Shown in pieces: positions 36,435 to 48,350 of a stretch of 64,000 bases of DNA. Origin of the DNA: Limimaricola sp. G21655-S1 (GTDB taxonomy: Bacteria > Pseudomonadota > Alphaproteobacteria > Rhodobacterales > Rhodobacteraceae); NCBI RefSeq assembly GCF_027213785.1, contig NZ_JAPWGO010000010.1, forward strand, positions 1-64,000. The letters are read 5' to 3'. Both the position numbers and the translations under genes were made by a program. Under the pieces are notes generated by a model. That model did not search any database. It was not told where the DNA came from and saw only the letters and a program-made list of their open reading frames with translations. Each line of letters begins with the position of its first letter. The first letter of the stretch is position 1.

Positions 36435-36543
36435 CCCCGGTGACCCTGGTGACGAGTGGGGGGCGGCGGTGTCCTCATGCCCCGCCCCTGTTTTCCCCGA
36501 CACGGCTCTTGATCGCCGGTCGTCGTCGCGCCAGAACCCCCGC

Positions 36544-37171
36544 ATGCCACCCGATTTCACAGCAGAAACCACCGCCCGCACCCGCGGGCTCGTCCGCATC
36601 TGCGGCGTCGACGAGGTGGGCCGCGGCCCGCTCGCCGGCCCGGTCACCGCCGCCGCGGTGATTCTCGATCCCGAGCGCATTCCGGACGGGCTCGACGATT
36701 CGAAGCGGCTCACCGCGCGCCGCCGTCTCGCTTTGGCCGCCGAGATCGCGGCGGTGGCCGAGGTTTCGATCGCCCATGCCAGCGTCGAGGAAATCGAGAG
36801 CCACAACATCTTGCGCGCCTCGCATCTGGCGATGGTTCGTGCCGTGGCCGGCCTTTCGGCACCGCCCTGCCACGTGCTCGTCGACGGCAACATGGTACCG
36901 CGCGGCTTGGACTACCCCAGCGAAACCATGGTGGGCGGCGATGCGCGGTCTCTGTCGATCGCCGCCGCCTCGATCGTTGCCAAGGTGGCGCGCGACCGGA
37001 TCATGGCGGAGCTGGCCCAGCGTCATCCGGGCTATGGCTGGGAGCGGAATTCCGGCTATGGGACGGCCCAGCACATGGCAGCGCTACTGGATCTGGGGGT
37101 GACGCCTCATCATAGGCGTGGCTTCAAACCCATCCACAACATCTTGTATCAACCCGCAATCGCAACCGACT

Positions 37172-37173
<2 letters not shown>
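36544..37173 (+). CDS. rnhB: Ribonuclease HII
   Basis: A 209-aa enzyme that cuts RNA in RNA-DNA hybrids and single ribonucleotides in DNA. The first active-site motif is [14 protein letters not shown] (D23, E24); [20 protein letters not shown] and a late [11 protein letters not shown] are also present. No good ribosome site precedes the ATG at 36544, and a GTG at 36469 is in frame. Its stop codon overlaps the first GANTC site of the ccrM promoter. Confidence 0.95.
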
Positions 37174-39512
<2,339 letters not shown>

Positions 39513-39522
39513 GCGCGAGAGC

Positions 39523-40599
39523 CTAGCCCGCCGCTCCGGGCCGCTCAACGGCGAGATGCGGCGTCGCCACGTCGTGCACCTTGCGCATCAGCGTCGGCAG
39601 GGCGCCGGGGCGGAACGCCTCGGCTGCCACGAAATGCCCGCGTTCGGGATTGGTGGGCGGCAGTTCCGCCACCATCACGGTCAGGGTCAGCGCGAAATGG
39701 GTAAAGACGTGCACGGCCTCGCCCGCCTCGCGCCAATCGGCTGCGGCCGGCGGCGCGGGCTCGGGCGCCTGCGTCCAGTCCGATCCGGGAAAGCCCAGCA
39801 TGCCCCCCAGAAGCCCCTTGTCGGGCCGGGTTTCCATGAGCCAGGCGCCGTCGGCGCGCCGCCCGACATAGGCATAGCCGCGGCGTTGCGGTTTGGCCTT
39901 CTTCGGCGCCTTCACCGGGCGTTCGCCCTGCGTGCCGCGCTGCCTCGCGAGGCAGGGCTCGCGCAGCGGGCAGATGCCGCAGGCGGGGTTGCGGGGCGTG
40001 CAGATCGTCGCGCCGAGATCCATCACCGCCTGCGCGTGATCGCCGGGGCGGTCGCGCGGCGTCAGCCGGGCGGCATGGACGGTGAGCTCGGGCTTGGCGG
40101 CGGGCAAGGGCGTGGCGACGTCGAAGAGCCGTGACATGACCCGCTCCACATTGCCGTCCACCACCGTCTCGGGCCGGTCGAAGGCGATCGCGGCGATGGC
40201 GGCGGCGGTATAGGGGCCGATGCCCGGAAGCGCGATCAACGCGTCATGCGTGTCGGGAAACCGGCCACCGTGATCGGCCACCACGGCGCGGGCGCATTTC
40301 AGGAGGTTGCGGGCCCGGGCGTAGTAGCCGAGCCCGGCCCATTCGGCCATCACCTCCGAATCCTCGGCCGCCGCGAGATCGGCCACGCTCGGCCACAGCG
40401 CGACGAAGCGGTCGTGGTACTTCTTCACCGCGGCCACTGTGGTCTGCTGCAGCATCACCTCGGACAGCCAGACGCTGTAGGGGTCGGGACGCGCGCCCGC
40501 CAGCTTTTCGGCCGGCCCGGTGCGCCATGGCATGGTCCGGGCGTGGCGGTCGTACCAGTCGCGCAGCGCCTCGGTCATTTCGGTCTCGGTCACGCGCAT
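39523..40599 (-). CDS. mutY: A/G-specific adenine glycosylase
   Basis: A 358-aa base-excision enzyme that removes adenine mispaired with 8-oxoguanine. The catalytic Glu is E47 (LSEVMLQQT); the helix-hairpin-helix LPGIGPYTAAAIAA leads to D148 (VVDGNVERV). The [4Fe-4S] cysteines are C200-x6-C207-x2-C210-x5-C216. A NUDIX-like C-terminal domain follows. It is divergent from dciA, and alkB lies downstream. Confidence 0.96.
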   Translation of the reverse strand: MRVTETEMTEALRDWYDRHARTMPWRTGPAEKLAGARPDPYSVWLSEVMLQQTTVAAVKKYHDRFVALWPSVADLAAAEDSEVMAEWAGLGYYARARNLLKCARAVVADHGGRFPDTHDALIALPGIGPYTAAAIAAIAFDRPETVVDGNVERVMSRLFDVATPLPAAKPELTVHAARLTPRDRPGDHAQAVMDLGATICTPRNPACGICPLREPCLARQRGTQGERPVKAPKKAKPQRRGYAYVGRRADGAWLMETRPDKGLLGGMLGFPGSDWTQAPEPAPPAAADWREAGEAVHVFTHFALTLTVMVAELPPTNPERGHFVAAEAFRPGALPTLMRKVHDVATPHLAVERPGAAG

Positions 40600-40645
40600 C
40601 CCCTCTGGTCCGGCCCCCGCCCGATCTAGTAGGATGGGGGCTGTC

Positions 40646-41155
40646 ATGAAACAGCGACGCGCCTCCACCACACGCGGATTTGCGCAGGCCTCGGGCCTGT
40701 TGCAGTCGCGCATCCGCGGCGCCTCCGAGGCGCGCGGCTTTGCCGTCACGCGGCTTCTGACCCATTGGGCCGAGATCGTCGGCGAGGACACGGCGCGGAT
40801 CGCGCAGCCGGTGAAGATCGGCTATGGCCGCGACGGTCTGGGCGCGACGCTGACGCTTCTGACCACCGGCGCGCAGGCGCCGATGCTGTCGATGCAGGCC
40901 GAGACGATCCGCGAGCGGGTCAATGCCTGCTACGGCTACCGCGCCATCTCCAAGGTGCGGATCACCCAGACCGCGCCGACGGGATTCGCCGATGGCCAGG
41001 CGGCCTTCGCTCCCGCCCCCAAGGCGGCGCCGCGCGCGCCGGATCCCGAGGTGCGGGCACAGGCGGCAAAGACCGCCGAGGGTGTCGGGGACACGGAATT
41101 GCGACTTGCGCTCGAGGCCTTGGCTGCCAATGTCCTGTCCAAACGTCGGAATTAA
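40646..41155 (+). CDS. dciA: DUF721/DciA-family replicative helicase loader
   Basis: A 169-aa protein with the DUF721 domain (about 20-115): LTHWAEIVGEDTARIAQPVK, then a KH-like beta sheet. DciA helps load DnaB in bacteria without DnaC or DnaI. The C-terminal part is Ala/Pro-rich with a final amphipathic helix. Start 40646 is the likely one; ATG at 40634 is in frame. It lies 13 bases before the dsbA-like gene. Confidence 0.82.
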   Translation: MKQRRASTTRGFAQASGLLQSRIRGASEARGFAVTRLLTHWAEIVGEDTARIAQPVKIGYGRDGLGATLTLLTTGAQAPMLSMQAETIRERVNACYGYRAISKVRITQTAPTGFADGQAAFAPAPKAAPRAPDPEVRAQAAKTAEGVGDTELRLALEALAANVLSKRRN

Positions 41156-41168
41156 GACAGGACACCGC

Positions 41169-42047
41169 ATGAAACTCGCAAGCTCCACCATCGCCCTGAC
41201 CGCCGCGCTGGGCTGGATGGCCCTCGCCGCCCCGCTCTCGGCGCAGGAGGCCACCGAGGCCGAGACCGAGACGACCGCCGAGGAGACCGCCGTAGAGGCC
41301 GAGGCCGGAACCGAGGAAGCCGACGCAGCAGCCGAGGCCGAAGCCGAAACGGAGATGGAGGCCGAAACCGAAGCCGAAACGGAGATGGAGGCCGAAGCCG
41401 AAGTCGAACCGGAGATGGAGGCCGAAGCCGAAAGCGCCGAGACCGAAATCGAGGCGGAAGCCGGCGCCGAGGCCGAAACCGGGACGGCCACTGCCTCCGA
41501 CGAGGATGCCACCCCGGCCGAGGACGGCATCGTCGAGATGGTGCAGGGCGCCGAAGACGCGCCGGTGACGGTGATGGAATACGCCTCCTACACCTGCCCG
41601 CATTGCGCGAACTGGCACGAGACCAGCTATCCACAGCTCAAGGACTACATCGACGAGGGCAAGGTGCGCTTCGTCTATCGCGAGGTGTATTTCGACCGTC
41701 CCGGCCTCTGGGCCTCGATGATCGCGCGCTGCGGCGGCGAGCAGAAGTTCTTCGGCATCTCCGACATGCTCTACGAGCAGCAGCGCGACTGGGCCGCCGG
41801 CGGCGACCCGGCGGCGATCGCCGCGAAGCTGCGCGAGATCGGCCTCAAGGCCGGGCTCGAAGAGGCGCAGCTCGAGGCCTGCCTGACCGATGGCGACAAG
41901 GCGCAGGAGCTGGTGAGCTGGTTCGAGGAAAACGCCAAGGCCGACGACATCACCTCGACGCCGACTTTCCTGATCAATGGCGAGAAGCACTCGAACATGG
42001 CTTGGGCCGACATGGCCGAGATCATCGACGGGCTTATCGAGGAGTAA
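41169..42047 (+). CDS. DsbA-family thiol oxidoreductase with long acidic linker
   Basis: A 292-aa periplasmic protein. A signal peptide (1-25, LSAQ) is followed by a disordered segment (about 27-119) built almost wholly of Glu, Ala and Thr in imperfect repeats such as EAETEME and EAEAE. The thioredoxin-like domain (about 120-292) has the active site C143-P-H-C146 and a cis-Pro region [11 protein letters not shown], as in DsbA proteins of alphaproteobacteria. Such proteins introduce disulfides in secreted proteins. Its 3' end overlaps lpxK by 14 bases in the convergent sense. Confidence 0.88.
   Translation: MKLASSTIALTAALGWMALAAPLSAQEATEAETETTAEETAVEAEAGTEEADAAAEAEAETEMEAETEAETEMEAEAEVEPEMEAEAESAETEIEAEAGAEAETGTATASDEDATPAEDGIVEMVQGAEDAPVTVMEYASYTCPHCANWHETSYPQLKDYIDEGKVRFVYREVYFDRPGLWASMIARCGGEQKFFGISDMLYEQQRDWAAGGDPAAIAAKLREIGLKAGLEEAQLEACLTDGDKAQELVSWFEENAKADDITSTPTFLINGEKHSNMAWADMAEIIDGLIEE
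41334..41440 (+). repeat. Short imperfect tandem repeats in the dsbA-like gene
   Basis: Blocks near GAGGCCGAAACCGAAGCC-GAAACGGAGATG recur with small changes and encode the Glu/Ala/Thr linker. Such a tract can change length by slippage. Confidence 0.75.
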
Positions 42048-43035
42048 GCCCCAGCCGGTCCAGCGCGGCATCGAGCGGGGCGGGATCGCCCCATTCGAGC
42101 CGCACCGGCAGGGTCAGCACCTTGGATCTGAAGGACGCGGGCAGGCGCACCGCGTCCTTTTCCGTCGTGACCAGCTGCGCCGGCAAGGCGCGCGCCTCCT
42201 GTTCGAGCCGCGTCATCAGCGCCGGCGTCAGCGGCTGGTGATCGCCCAAGGCCTCGGCCCGGCGCAGATCGGCGCCAAGCCCCTTGAGCGTCGCGAAGAA
42301 CTTTTCCGGGTGACCGATGCCGGCAAAGGCCAGTACCGGCATCCGCTCCCACATCATGCCGGTCATCAGCGGCGCAAGGCGGCCCGTCAGATGCGGCAGA
42401 CCGGCCAGCTGCGCGCCCCAGCGCTCGGAAAAGCGGGCCTGCTGCGCCGCGCCGCCGATCGAGAGCACCATGTCGGCGCGCGCCAGCCCGGCGGGGACCG
42501 GCTCGCGCAGCGGTCCGGCCGGGATGACCCGGCCATTGCCGAAGCCGCGCGCGGCATCCACCACCACGATCGAGAGATCCTTGTCGAGCGCCGGGTTCTG
42601 AAAGCCGTCATCGAGGATCAGCGCCCGTGCGCCGGCGGCCACCGCCGCCCGCGCCCCTGCGGCCCGGTCTCGCGCGACCCAGACCGGGCCGAAGGCCGCG
42701 AGAAGCAGCGGCTCGTCTCCGACCTCATCCGCCGCATGGCGGCGTTCATCGACCCGGATCGGCCCTTCCAGCCGTCCGCCATGGCCCCGGCTCACCACAT
42801 GGGCCTCGATCCCGCGCTCGGCGAGGCGCTGCATCAGCGCGATGGCGGTCGGCGTCTTGCCGGTGCCGCCGGCGTTGAGATTGCCAACGCAGATCACCGG
42901 CACCGGCGCGCGCCAGCCGGGCCGCGCGACCCGCCGCGCGGTGGCCGTGGCATAGAGCGCGGCGAGCGGCGCCAGTGCGCAGGCGCGCGGTCCGGGGCGC
43001 GCGGGGTCGCCATCCCAGAAGGCCGGCGCCCTCAT
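42034..43035 (-). CDS. lpxK: Tetraacyldisaccharide 4'-kinase
   Basis: A 333-aa inner-membrane kinase that phosphorylates the 4' position of lipid IVA precursor. The P-loop-like motif is [12 protein letters not shown] (about 50-61) with a conserved GF-Q-N after LILDDG. The N-terminus opens [10 protein letters not shown]. Start 43035 meets the last base of the kdtA-like gene. It belongs to the block DUF4170, kdtA-like, lpxK. Confidence 0.95.
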   Translation of the reverse strand: MRAPAFWDGDPARPGPRACALAPLAALYATATARRVARPGWRAPVPVICVGNLNAGGTGKTPTAIALMQRLAERGIEAHVVSRGHGGRLEGPIRVDERRHAADEVGDEPLLLAAFGPVWVARDRAAGARAAVAAGARALILDDGFQNPALDKDLSIVVVDAARGFGNGRVIPAGPLREPVPAGLARADMVLSIGGAAQQARFSERWGAQLAGLPHLTGRLAPLMTGMMWERMPVLAFAGIGHPEKFFATLKGLGADLRRAEALGDHQPLTPALMTRLEQEARALPAQLVTTEKDAVRLPASFRSKVLTLPVRLEWGDPAPLDAALDRLGLTPR

Positions 43036-44180
43036 CAGCGCCGCTCCAGGGCCTGGCGAACCAGTTCCATGGTTCGGTTGGTCGCCTCGGCGCCCTCGGT
43101 CGCCACGTCCCAGGCGGCGCGGGCCAGCATCGCCGCGCGGTCGGGCGCGAGCAGCGCCTCGACCGCCTGTCCGAGATCGGCGGGGCCGCGCACGATGCGG
43201 CAGGCCCCGGCGGCGGCCAGCCTGCCGAATCCGGCGGCATGCAGCGCCTGTCGCGGGCCGTGCAGCACCGCCGAGCCAAGCGCCGCGGGCTCCATCGGGT
43301 CGCGGCAGGGCAGGTCGGAGAGCGTTCCGCCCAGGAAGGTCATCGGTGCGAGTCGGTACCAAAGCCCGATCTCGCCCGGCCCGTCGGCGACGTAGATCTC
43401 GGTCGCCTCGTCCGGCTCGTCGCCTTCCGCCCGTTCGGCCACGATGAAGCCCCGCGCGCGCAGGGCGCGGGCGATCGGCAGCGCGGCGGCCTCGCTCGCG
43501 GGGGCGACGATCATCAGCAGCCGGTGCGCGCGCTTGCTGGCCTGACGTTGGGCCGCGGCGATGGCGTCGATCTCGGCCTCGACCCCGCTCGCCACGAGCC
43601 AGACCGGCCGCGAGCCGATCGCCGCGGCGAGATCGGCCCGATCGCGCTCGTAGCAATCGGGGAGCGGCCGCGTGGCATCGAGGCGTCCGATGATCTCGAT
43701 CCGTGTCGGCTCGACGCCGATGCGGCGCAGCCGTGCCGCGGCGGTGCCGTCGGCCGCGAGCAGCCGCTCGAACTGCTGGTAGGCCGCGCGCTTCGTGCCG
43801 AGCCGCCAGCCACCGCCAGCCACCGCGATCATGTCGGCCTCGGCATCGACCATCAGGGCGGGCAGTCCCGCCTTGGCGGTCTCGAACAGCACGGAGGGCT
43901 GCACCGGGCCACGCATCCAGACCAGAAGGTCGGGCCGCCAGCGCGCTAGGAAGTCCTGCGTGGCGGAACGGCTGTCGGCCAGCGGCGGCCATTGCAGCAG
44001 CTTGCGCGGCGCGTCGCGCAGCCGCGCCGGTGCCGTCAGCAGCAGCGTCAGCGGGTCGCGATCCTCGTCGAAGCGCCGGGCCAGCGCCGCGACCGCGGCA
44101 CTGCGCGCCGGGTCGGGGCAATGGACCCAGACCAGCGGTCCCTCGGGACGCTTCGCGGGATCGGCGGGCGGCTGTCTCAG
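43035..44180 (-). CDS. Divergent Kdo-transferase (KdtA/WaaA-like), apparent CTG start
   Basis: A 381-aa GT-B-like protein related to 3-deoxy-D-manno-octulosonate transferase. The N-terminal half has GPLVWVHC and [10 protein letters not shown]; the C-terminal half has [24 protein letters not shown], a degenerate form of the KdtA motif. The normal membrane anchor and the H-x-x-S-V-G-E box with the catalytic Glu are absent ([12 protein letters not shown] instead). No ATG, GTG or TTG exists in frame near the 5' end. CTG at 44180 overlaps the DUF4170 stop (CTGA) and has GAGGAA eight bases upstream. Confidence 0.75.
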   Translation of the reverse strand: MRQPPADPAKRPEGPLVWVHCPDPARSAAVAALARRFDEDRDPLTLLLTAPARLRDAPRKLLQWPPLADSRSATQDFLARWRPDLLVWMRGPVQPSVLFETAKAGLPALMVDAEADMIAVAGGGWRLGTKRAAYQQFERLLAADGTAAARLRRIGVEPTRIEIIGRLDATRPLPDCYERDRADLAAAIGSRPVWLVASGVEAEIDAIAAAQRQASKRAHRLLMIVAPASEAAALPIARALRARGFIVAERAEGDEPDEATEIYVADGPGEIGLWYRLAPMTFLGGTLSDLPCRDPMEPAALGSAVLHGPRQALHAAGFGRLAAAGACRIVRGPADLGQAVEALLAPDRAAMLARAAWDVATEGAEATNRTMELVRQALERR

Positions 44181-44422
44181 TTGCCGAGTTCCTCGGTCGG
44201 GGAGGCGGCGGCCTCCTCGTCGCGCAGCCGGTGGATATGCGCGATGAAGTAGCGCATGTGGGCGTTGTCGACGGTGCGCTGCGCCTCGCTCTTCCAGGCC
44301 GAATAGGCCGAGGCGTAATCGGGGAACATGCCGACGATGTGGATGTCGTCGGTGTTGCGGAACACGTTCTTCGACGGATCGATCAGCTCGCCGCCGAAGA
44401 CGAGATGCAGGCGCTGGGTCAT
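44177..44422 (-). CDS. DUF4170 family protein
   Basis: An 81-aa soluble protein matching DUF4170: [19 protein letters not shown] and a late [15 protein letters not shown]. It is always seen near lipid A/Kdo genes in rhodobacters as far as I recall, but its function is unknown. The stop overlaps the apparent CTG start of the next gene. Confidence 0.9.
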   Translation of the reverse strand: MTQRLHLVFGGELIDPSKNVFRNTDDIHIVGMFPDYASAYSAWKSEAQRTVDNAHMRYFIAHIHRLRDEEAAASPTEELGN

Positions 44423-44498
44423 GGGAATCCTCGGGGTTGGGGCTTTCGCGGCAAATTACGCGTCGAAGGGCCCGGGTCAAGCCGGGGTCAGGCCGGGG

Positions 44499-45302
44499 TC
44501 AGGCCGGAGGCGGAACGGGGGAGGCGGCGAGCAGCGGCAGCAGCACGCCGTGTAGCGCCCCGCCCGCCAGCACGCCGTCGCTCTGCGGATGCGGCTTGTT
44601 GAAGCCCAGCTCGGCGCCGCGCTGGTCGGTGGCGGTGCCGCCGGCCTCGGTCAGGATCAGGCTGCCCGCCGCGATGTCCCATTCCCAGGTCGGGCGGATC
44701 GTCAGCATCGCGTCGAAGCGGGCCTCTGCCAGCAGGCACAGCCGCCAGGCCAGCGCCGAGCGGAACGCGCGACGCAGGGGCGGCACCTCGCCGCCCAGCC
44801 AGTGCTCGGGGCTCATGGCGAGGCGCGGGCCCAAGAGCGTGGCGCGGGCGGGATCGGTCTCGGCGCTGGCGCGGATCGGCGCGCCGTTGAGAAAGGCGCC
44901 GCCGCCCAGCGTCGCGGTATAGAGCAGATCGCGCTGTGGCAGCAGCACGCAGGCGGCGGTGATCCGGCCGTTCTCGGCCACCGCCAGCGAATGCGCCCAA
45001 TCGCGGCTGCCCTCGAGATAGGCGCGGGTGCCGTCGATCGGGTCGACGATGAAGATCCGATCGGCCTCAAGCCGCTCGGGCGCATCCGCCGTCTCCTCGG
45101 ACAGCCAGCCATAGTCGGGGCGCGCCGCACCGAGCCGTTCGCGCAGCATCGCGTCCACCGCCAGATCGGCCTCGCAGACCGGGCCGCCCTCATCGGGCTT
45201 GTCCCAGACCTGCGGCGCGCGAAAGCCGCAGGCAATGACCGCCGCCTCACGCGCCGCCGCGACAAGCAGCGCCAGATCGTCGCTGGGATCAGTCGCCGGC
45301 AA
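44499..45302 (-). CDS. Inositol-monophosphatase-family phosphatase, CysQ-like
   Basis: A 267-aa Mg-dependent phosphatase. Metal motifs are LSEET (about 67-71), DPIDGTRAYLEG and WEWDIAAGSLI. The family includes CysQ, which hydrolyses 3'-phosphoadenosine 5'-phosphate, and SuhB. I prefer CysQ because of the neighbourhood, but the substrate is not certain. The start is TTG at 45302, overlapping the pmbA end by 14 bases. Confidence 0.85.
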   Translation of the reverse strand: MPATDPSDDLALLVAAAREAAVIACGFRAPQVWDKPDEGGPVCEADLAVDAMLRERLGAARPDYGWLSEETADAPERLEADRIFIVDPIDGTRAYLEGSRDWAHSLAVAENGRITAACVLLPQRDLLYTATLGGGAFLNGAPIRASAETDPARATLLGPRLAMSPEHWLGGEVPPLRRAFRSALAWRLCLLAEARFDAMLTIRPTWEWDIAAGSLILTEAGGTATDQRGAELGFNKPHPQSDGVLAGGALHGVLLPLLAASPVPPPA

Positions 45303-46635
45303 GGGTCATTCCATCCACGAGCAGGGAGGGCACGACGCGGCTCAGATGCTGGCGCGCGTCGTTGGCGGGCAGCAGGGTCATCAGCATCTCGCGCAGGTTG
45401 CCCGCGATGGTGCATTCATTGACCGGATGGACGATCTCGCCCTTCTCGACCCAGAAGCCCGAGGCGCCGCGCGAGTAGTCGCCGGTGTTGGGATTGATGG
45501 TCGAGCCGATCATCGAGGTGACCAGAAGGCCGGTGCCCATCTGCGCGATCAGATCGGCGCGCGTGGCGCTGCCCTCGGTCAGCCGGAGATTGGTGACGGC
45601 GGGGGAGGGCGGCGCCGAGGTGCCGCGCGCGGCGTTGCCGGTGCTTTCCAGCCCCAGCTTGCGCGCGGTGGCGAGGTCGAGCACCCAGCCGGTGAGCACC
45701 CCGTCATCGACCAGCACCCGCTCGGCGGTGGGCAGTCCCTCGCCGTCGAACAGCCGCGAGCCGGAGGCGCGCGGGCGATGCGGCTCCTCGATCACCGAAA
45801 GCCCCCTGGGCAGGACCTGCGACCCGTCGCGGCCCAGGAGCCAGCTCGATCCGCGGGCGATCGCTCCGCCATTGGCGGCGGCCAGCAGATGGCCGATCAG
45901 CGAGGAGGAGATGCGCTCGTCGAACAGAACCGGGTATTTCCCGGTGCGCGGGCGGCGCGGGTTCTGTCGGGCGGCGGCGCGTTCGCCGGCGGTGCGGCCG
46001 ATCTCCTCCGCACTGCGCAGCTCGGACTGGAAGATGCGGCTGTCGCCGTCATAGTCGCGCTCCATGCCGGTGCCGCTGCCGGACACCGCGACGCAGGAGA
46101 TCGCGCGGTCCGAGCGCTCGTAGCCGCCCGAAAAGCCGTTGGTGGCAGCGAGATGGATCCGGCGATGGCCATAGCCGGCGCTGGCGCCCTGCACCTGCGT
46201 CACCCCCTCGACGCCGCGCGCCGCCGCCTCGGCGCGGCGCGCATCCTCCTCGAGCGCGGCCGGGTCCGGCTCCGGCGCGGGGTCGTACATCTCGAGCCGC
46301 GACGAATCGGTGTCGCGGGCCAGCTGCGACGGATCGGCGAGCCCGGCATGCGGGTCCTCGGGCGCCTCGCGCGCCATGGCGACGGCGCGTTCGGCCATGG
46401 TCTCGATGGTGGCGTCGCGCGCATCCGACGAGGAGACCACCGCCTGCCGCCGCCCGATCAGCACCCGCAGGCCGATATCGACCCCCTCGGCGCGCTCGGC
46501 CTGCTCCAGCCGGCCCTCGCGCACGTCGATCGACACCGAGGTGCCGTCCACCGCGACCGCGTCGGCGGCCTCCGCCCCGGCGCGGCGGGCGGCGGCGAGC
46601 ATCCTGTCGGTCAGGTCGGCGAGCGAGACGGTCAT
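45289..46635 (-). CDS. pmbA: TldE/PmbA-type protease subunit
   Basis: A 448-aa member of the TldD/PmbA family. With TldD it forms a metalloprotease that trims modified peptides and antitoxins; TldE itself carries no zinc motif, and none is seen here. Conserved parts include LDLATARKLGLESTGNAARG and the late NPNTGDYSRGASGFWVEKGE. The tldD partner is not in the window. Start 46635 is an ATG. Confidence 0.93.
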   Translation of the reverse strand: MTVSLADLTDRMLAAARRAGAEAADAVAVDGTSVSIDVREGRLEQAERAEGVDIGLRVLIGRRQAVVSSSDARDATIETMAERAVAMAREAPEDPHAGLADPSQLARDTDSSRLEMYDPAPEPDPAALEEDARRAEAAARGVEGVTQVQGASAGYGHRRIHLAATNGFSGGYERSDRAISCVAVSGSGTGMERDYDGDSRIFQSELRSAEEIGRTAGERAAARQNPRRPRTGKYPVLFDERISSSLIGHLLAAANGGAIARGSSWLLGRDGSQVLPRGLSVIEEPHRPRASGSRLFDGEGLPTAERVLVDDGVLTGWVLDLATARKLGLESTGNAARGTSAPPSPAVTNLRLTEGSATRADLIAQMGTGLLVTSMIGSTINPNTGDYSRGASGFWVEKGEIVHPVNECTIAGNLREMLMTLLPANDARQHLSRVVPSLLVDGMTLAGD

Positions 46636-46714
46636 GGCGCATCCTTTCGGGCTGTCGCCCGACCATCTAGCGCGCCCGCGCCGCGCTGGAAAGCGAGGCC
46701 GCGGGCGGTGCGCC

Positions 46715-48226
46715 TCACTTGATCCGCTGGCCGTTGGCGATGACGTGGCCCTCGGCGTTGATCTCGATCTCCGAGCGCAGCTCGTCATTGCCGATCGGGG
46801 TGGTGAACAGCCCCAGCATCATCCGCGCGCCCATCAGCTGCTCGGCCGGGATCACGCCCAGCGTCGAGAGGTTCTCGATCAGCGCGTTCAGGCCGGCGAT
46901 CTTCAGCTCGATTTTGCCCTCGGGACGGGGAAAGCCCTCGAAGGTCTCGAAATCCTCGTTGTCGAAAGTGAAGGCGCCGTCGCCCAGAAGTTCGGCACCG
47001 GCGAGACGCAGCACCAGCCGGTCCAGCATCAGGCTCTCGATCTCGGGCGCGGCCTCGGCCATCGCGGCCTCCTCGCCCACCGCCTCGGCGGTGTCGGGAT
47101 CGGTAAGATCCTGCGGCAGCCGGGCGGTGCCCGACAGCTCGGCGATCAGCGTCGCGGGCTCGCGCGGCAGCACCGCGGCGGGATCGAACAGCATCCAGAC
47201 CGGGTCGCCGAGCGTCAGGCTGTCGAGCGTGACCCGCGCCGAGAAATCCTGCGCCGCCTCGCCCGCCGCCAGCGGCGCGTCGAGGCCGAAGCCGTATTCG
47301 CCGACCGCGATCTCGACCGGGAAGGGCAGCGGCCCGGTGAGCCGCAGGTCGAGCCCCTTGGTCGATGAGGCATAGGCGGCGCGGGCCGGGTCGAGCGTCA
47401 GTTCGACCGCGCTCGAAACGGTGCGCGCGGTGCCGGCGGCACGCCCCTCGGGCCCTTCGCCTTCGAACTCCACCAGCGCCGGGCCGGTGGCGTAGTCGAA
47501 GCCGAGCGCGAATCCCTCGGGCAGCGCCTCGGCTTCTTCCATGCCTTCGGGCAGCGCCAGCGCACCGGACAGGGCGATCTCGGCGACGCTGCCTTTGATC
47601 GAAACGGTGCCCCCCTCCTCGCGGTCCTCGCCCTCGATCGACAGTTCGAGCGTCTCGGCGGCGATGTCGTAATCGGTGCGGCGCAGCCCCTCGGCGCCGG
47701 TCTCGGACAGGTAGCTGCCGCGCAGGACGTTGAGCGCGAGCGTCGCCTCGGCCGGCATCTGCACCCCGTCCTCGCGCAACGCCTCGAGCACCAGCGCGTA
47801 GCGTCGCGCGGCATAGTCGTAGCGCATCGCGCCGGGATCGCCGCTGACCGTCACCTCGAGCCCGTCCTGCCGCACACCGAGGTCGATCTCGGTCTCGACC
47901 CCGTCCTCGTCCATGCCGGTGATGACGACCGGGTAGCTGTCGGGCAGCGACACCGCGACGGTGCCGTCGCCGGCCTCGGTGAAGGTGATCTCGGCCACCC
48001 GCGCCACCAGTTCGCCATCCTCGCCCTGCATGGTCAGCACGAGGTCGGTGACGGTCAGCCCGTCGGCGGAGCGGGTCTCGGCGCCGGTCTCGATCCGGGT
48101 ATCGCCGAGCCGGGCCGCCCCCTCCTGCCAGTCCTGCCAGACCTGCTCGGCGGTGACCTCGGCCTGTGCGGCGCCGGCCAACAGGATCAGCGCGCCGATC
48201 GGCGCGGTTTTGGACAATGCGGCCAT
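46715..48226 (-). CDS. DUF2125 secreted protein
   Basis: A 503-aa protein with a signal peptide (about 1-19, GAAQAEV) followed by a long beta-rich DUF2125 region. It is strongly acidic, which fits a periplasmic or salt-adapted protein. The family has no known function. The ATG at 48226 has GGAGGG eight bases upstream. It is divergent from the SDR gene, with 124 bases between them, and ends 79 bases before pmbA. Confidence 0.85.
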   Translation of the reverse strand: MAALSKTAPIGALILLAGAAQAEVTAEQVWQDWQEGAARLGDTRIETGAETRSADGLTVTDLVLTMQGEDGELVARVAEITFTEAGDGTVAVSLPDSYPVVITGMDEDGVETEIDLGVRQDGLEVTVSGDPGAMRYDYAARRYALVLEALREDGVQMPAEATLALNVLRGSYLSETGAEGLRRTDYDIAAETLELSIEGEDREEGGTVSIKGSVAEIALSGALALPEGMEEAEALPEGFALGFDYATGPALVEFEGEGPEGRAAGTARTVSSAVELTLDPARAAYASSTKGLDLRLTGPLPFPVEIAVGEYGFGLDAPLAAGEAAQDFSARVTLDSLTLGDPVWMLFDPAAVLPREPATLIAELSGTARLPQDLTDPDTAEAVGEEAAMAEAAPEIESLMLDRLVLRLAGAELLGDGAFTFDNEDFETFEGFPRPEGKIELKIAGLNALIENLSTLGVIPAEQLMGARMMLGLFTTPIGNDELRSEIEINAEGHVIANGQRIK

Positions 48227-48350
48227 GTCGGGCCCTCCTCGCATTCGCAGTTCCACGGGCCGGGCCCGTCGCGCCGGTGACCGGGGCGTCTGGACCGGAG
48301 ACTAGGCCCCCGTTACGCTGGACGAAAGGTCAAAGCGCGGGGAGGGCGCG

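Noticed and set aside
41334-41440. CRISPR-like repeats
   Set aside because: The repeats are short, imperfect and have no unique spacers. They encode an acidic linker.
40244-41530. Ser/Ala repeat protein on the minus strand opposite the dsbA-like gene
   Set aside because: The silk-like repeat is only the reverse reading of the Glu/Ala-rich linker DNA, and the frame runs through mutY and dciA.
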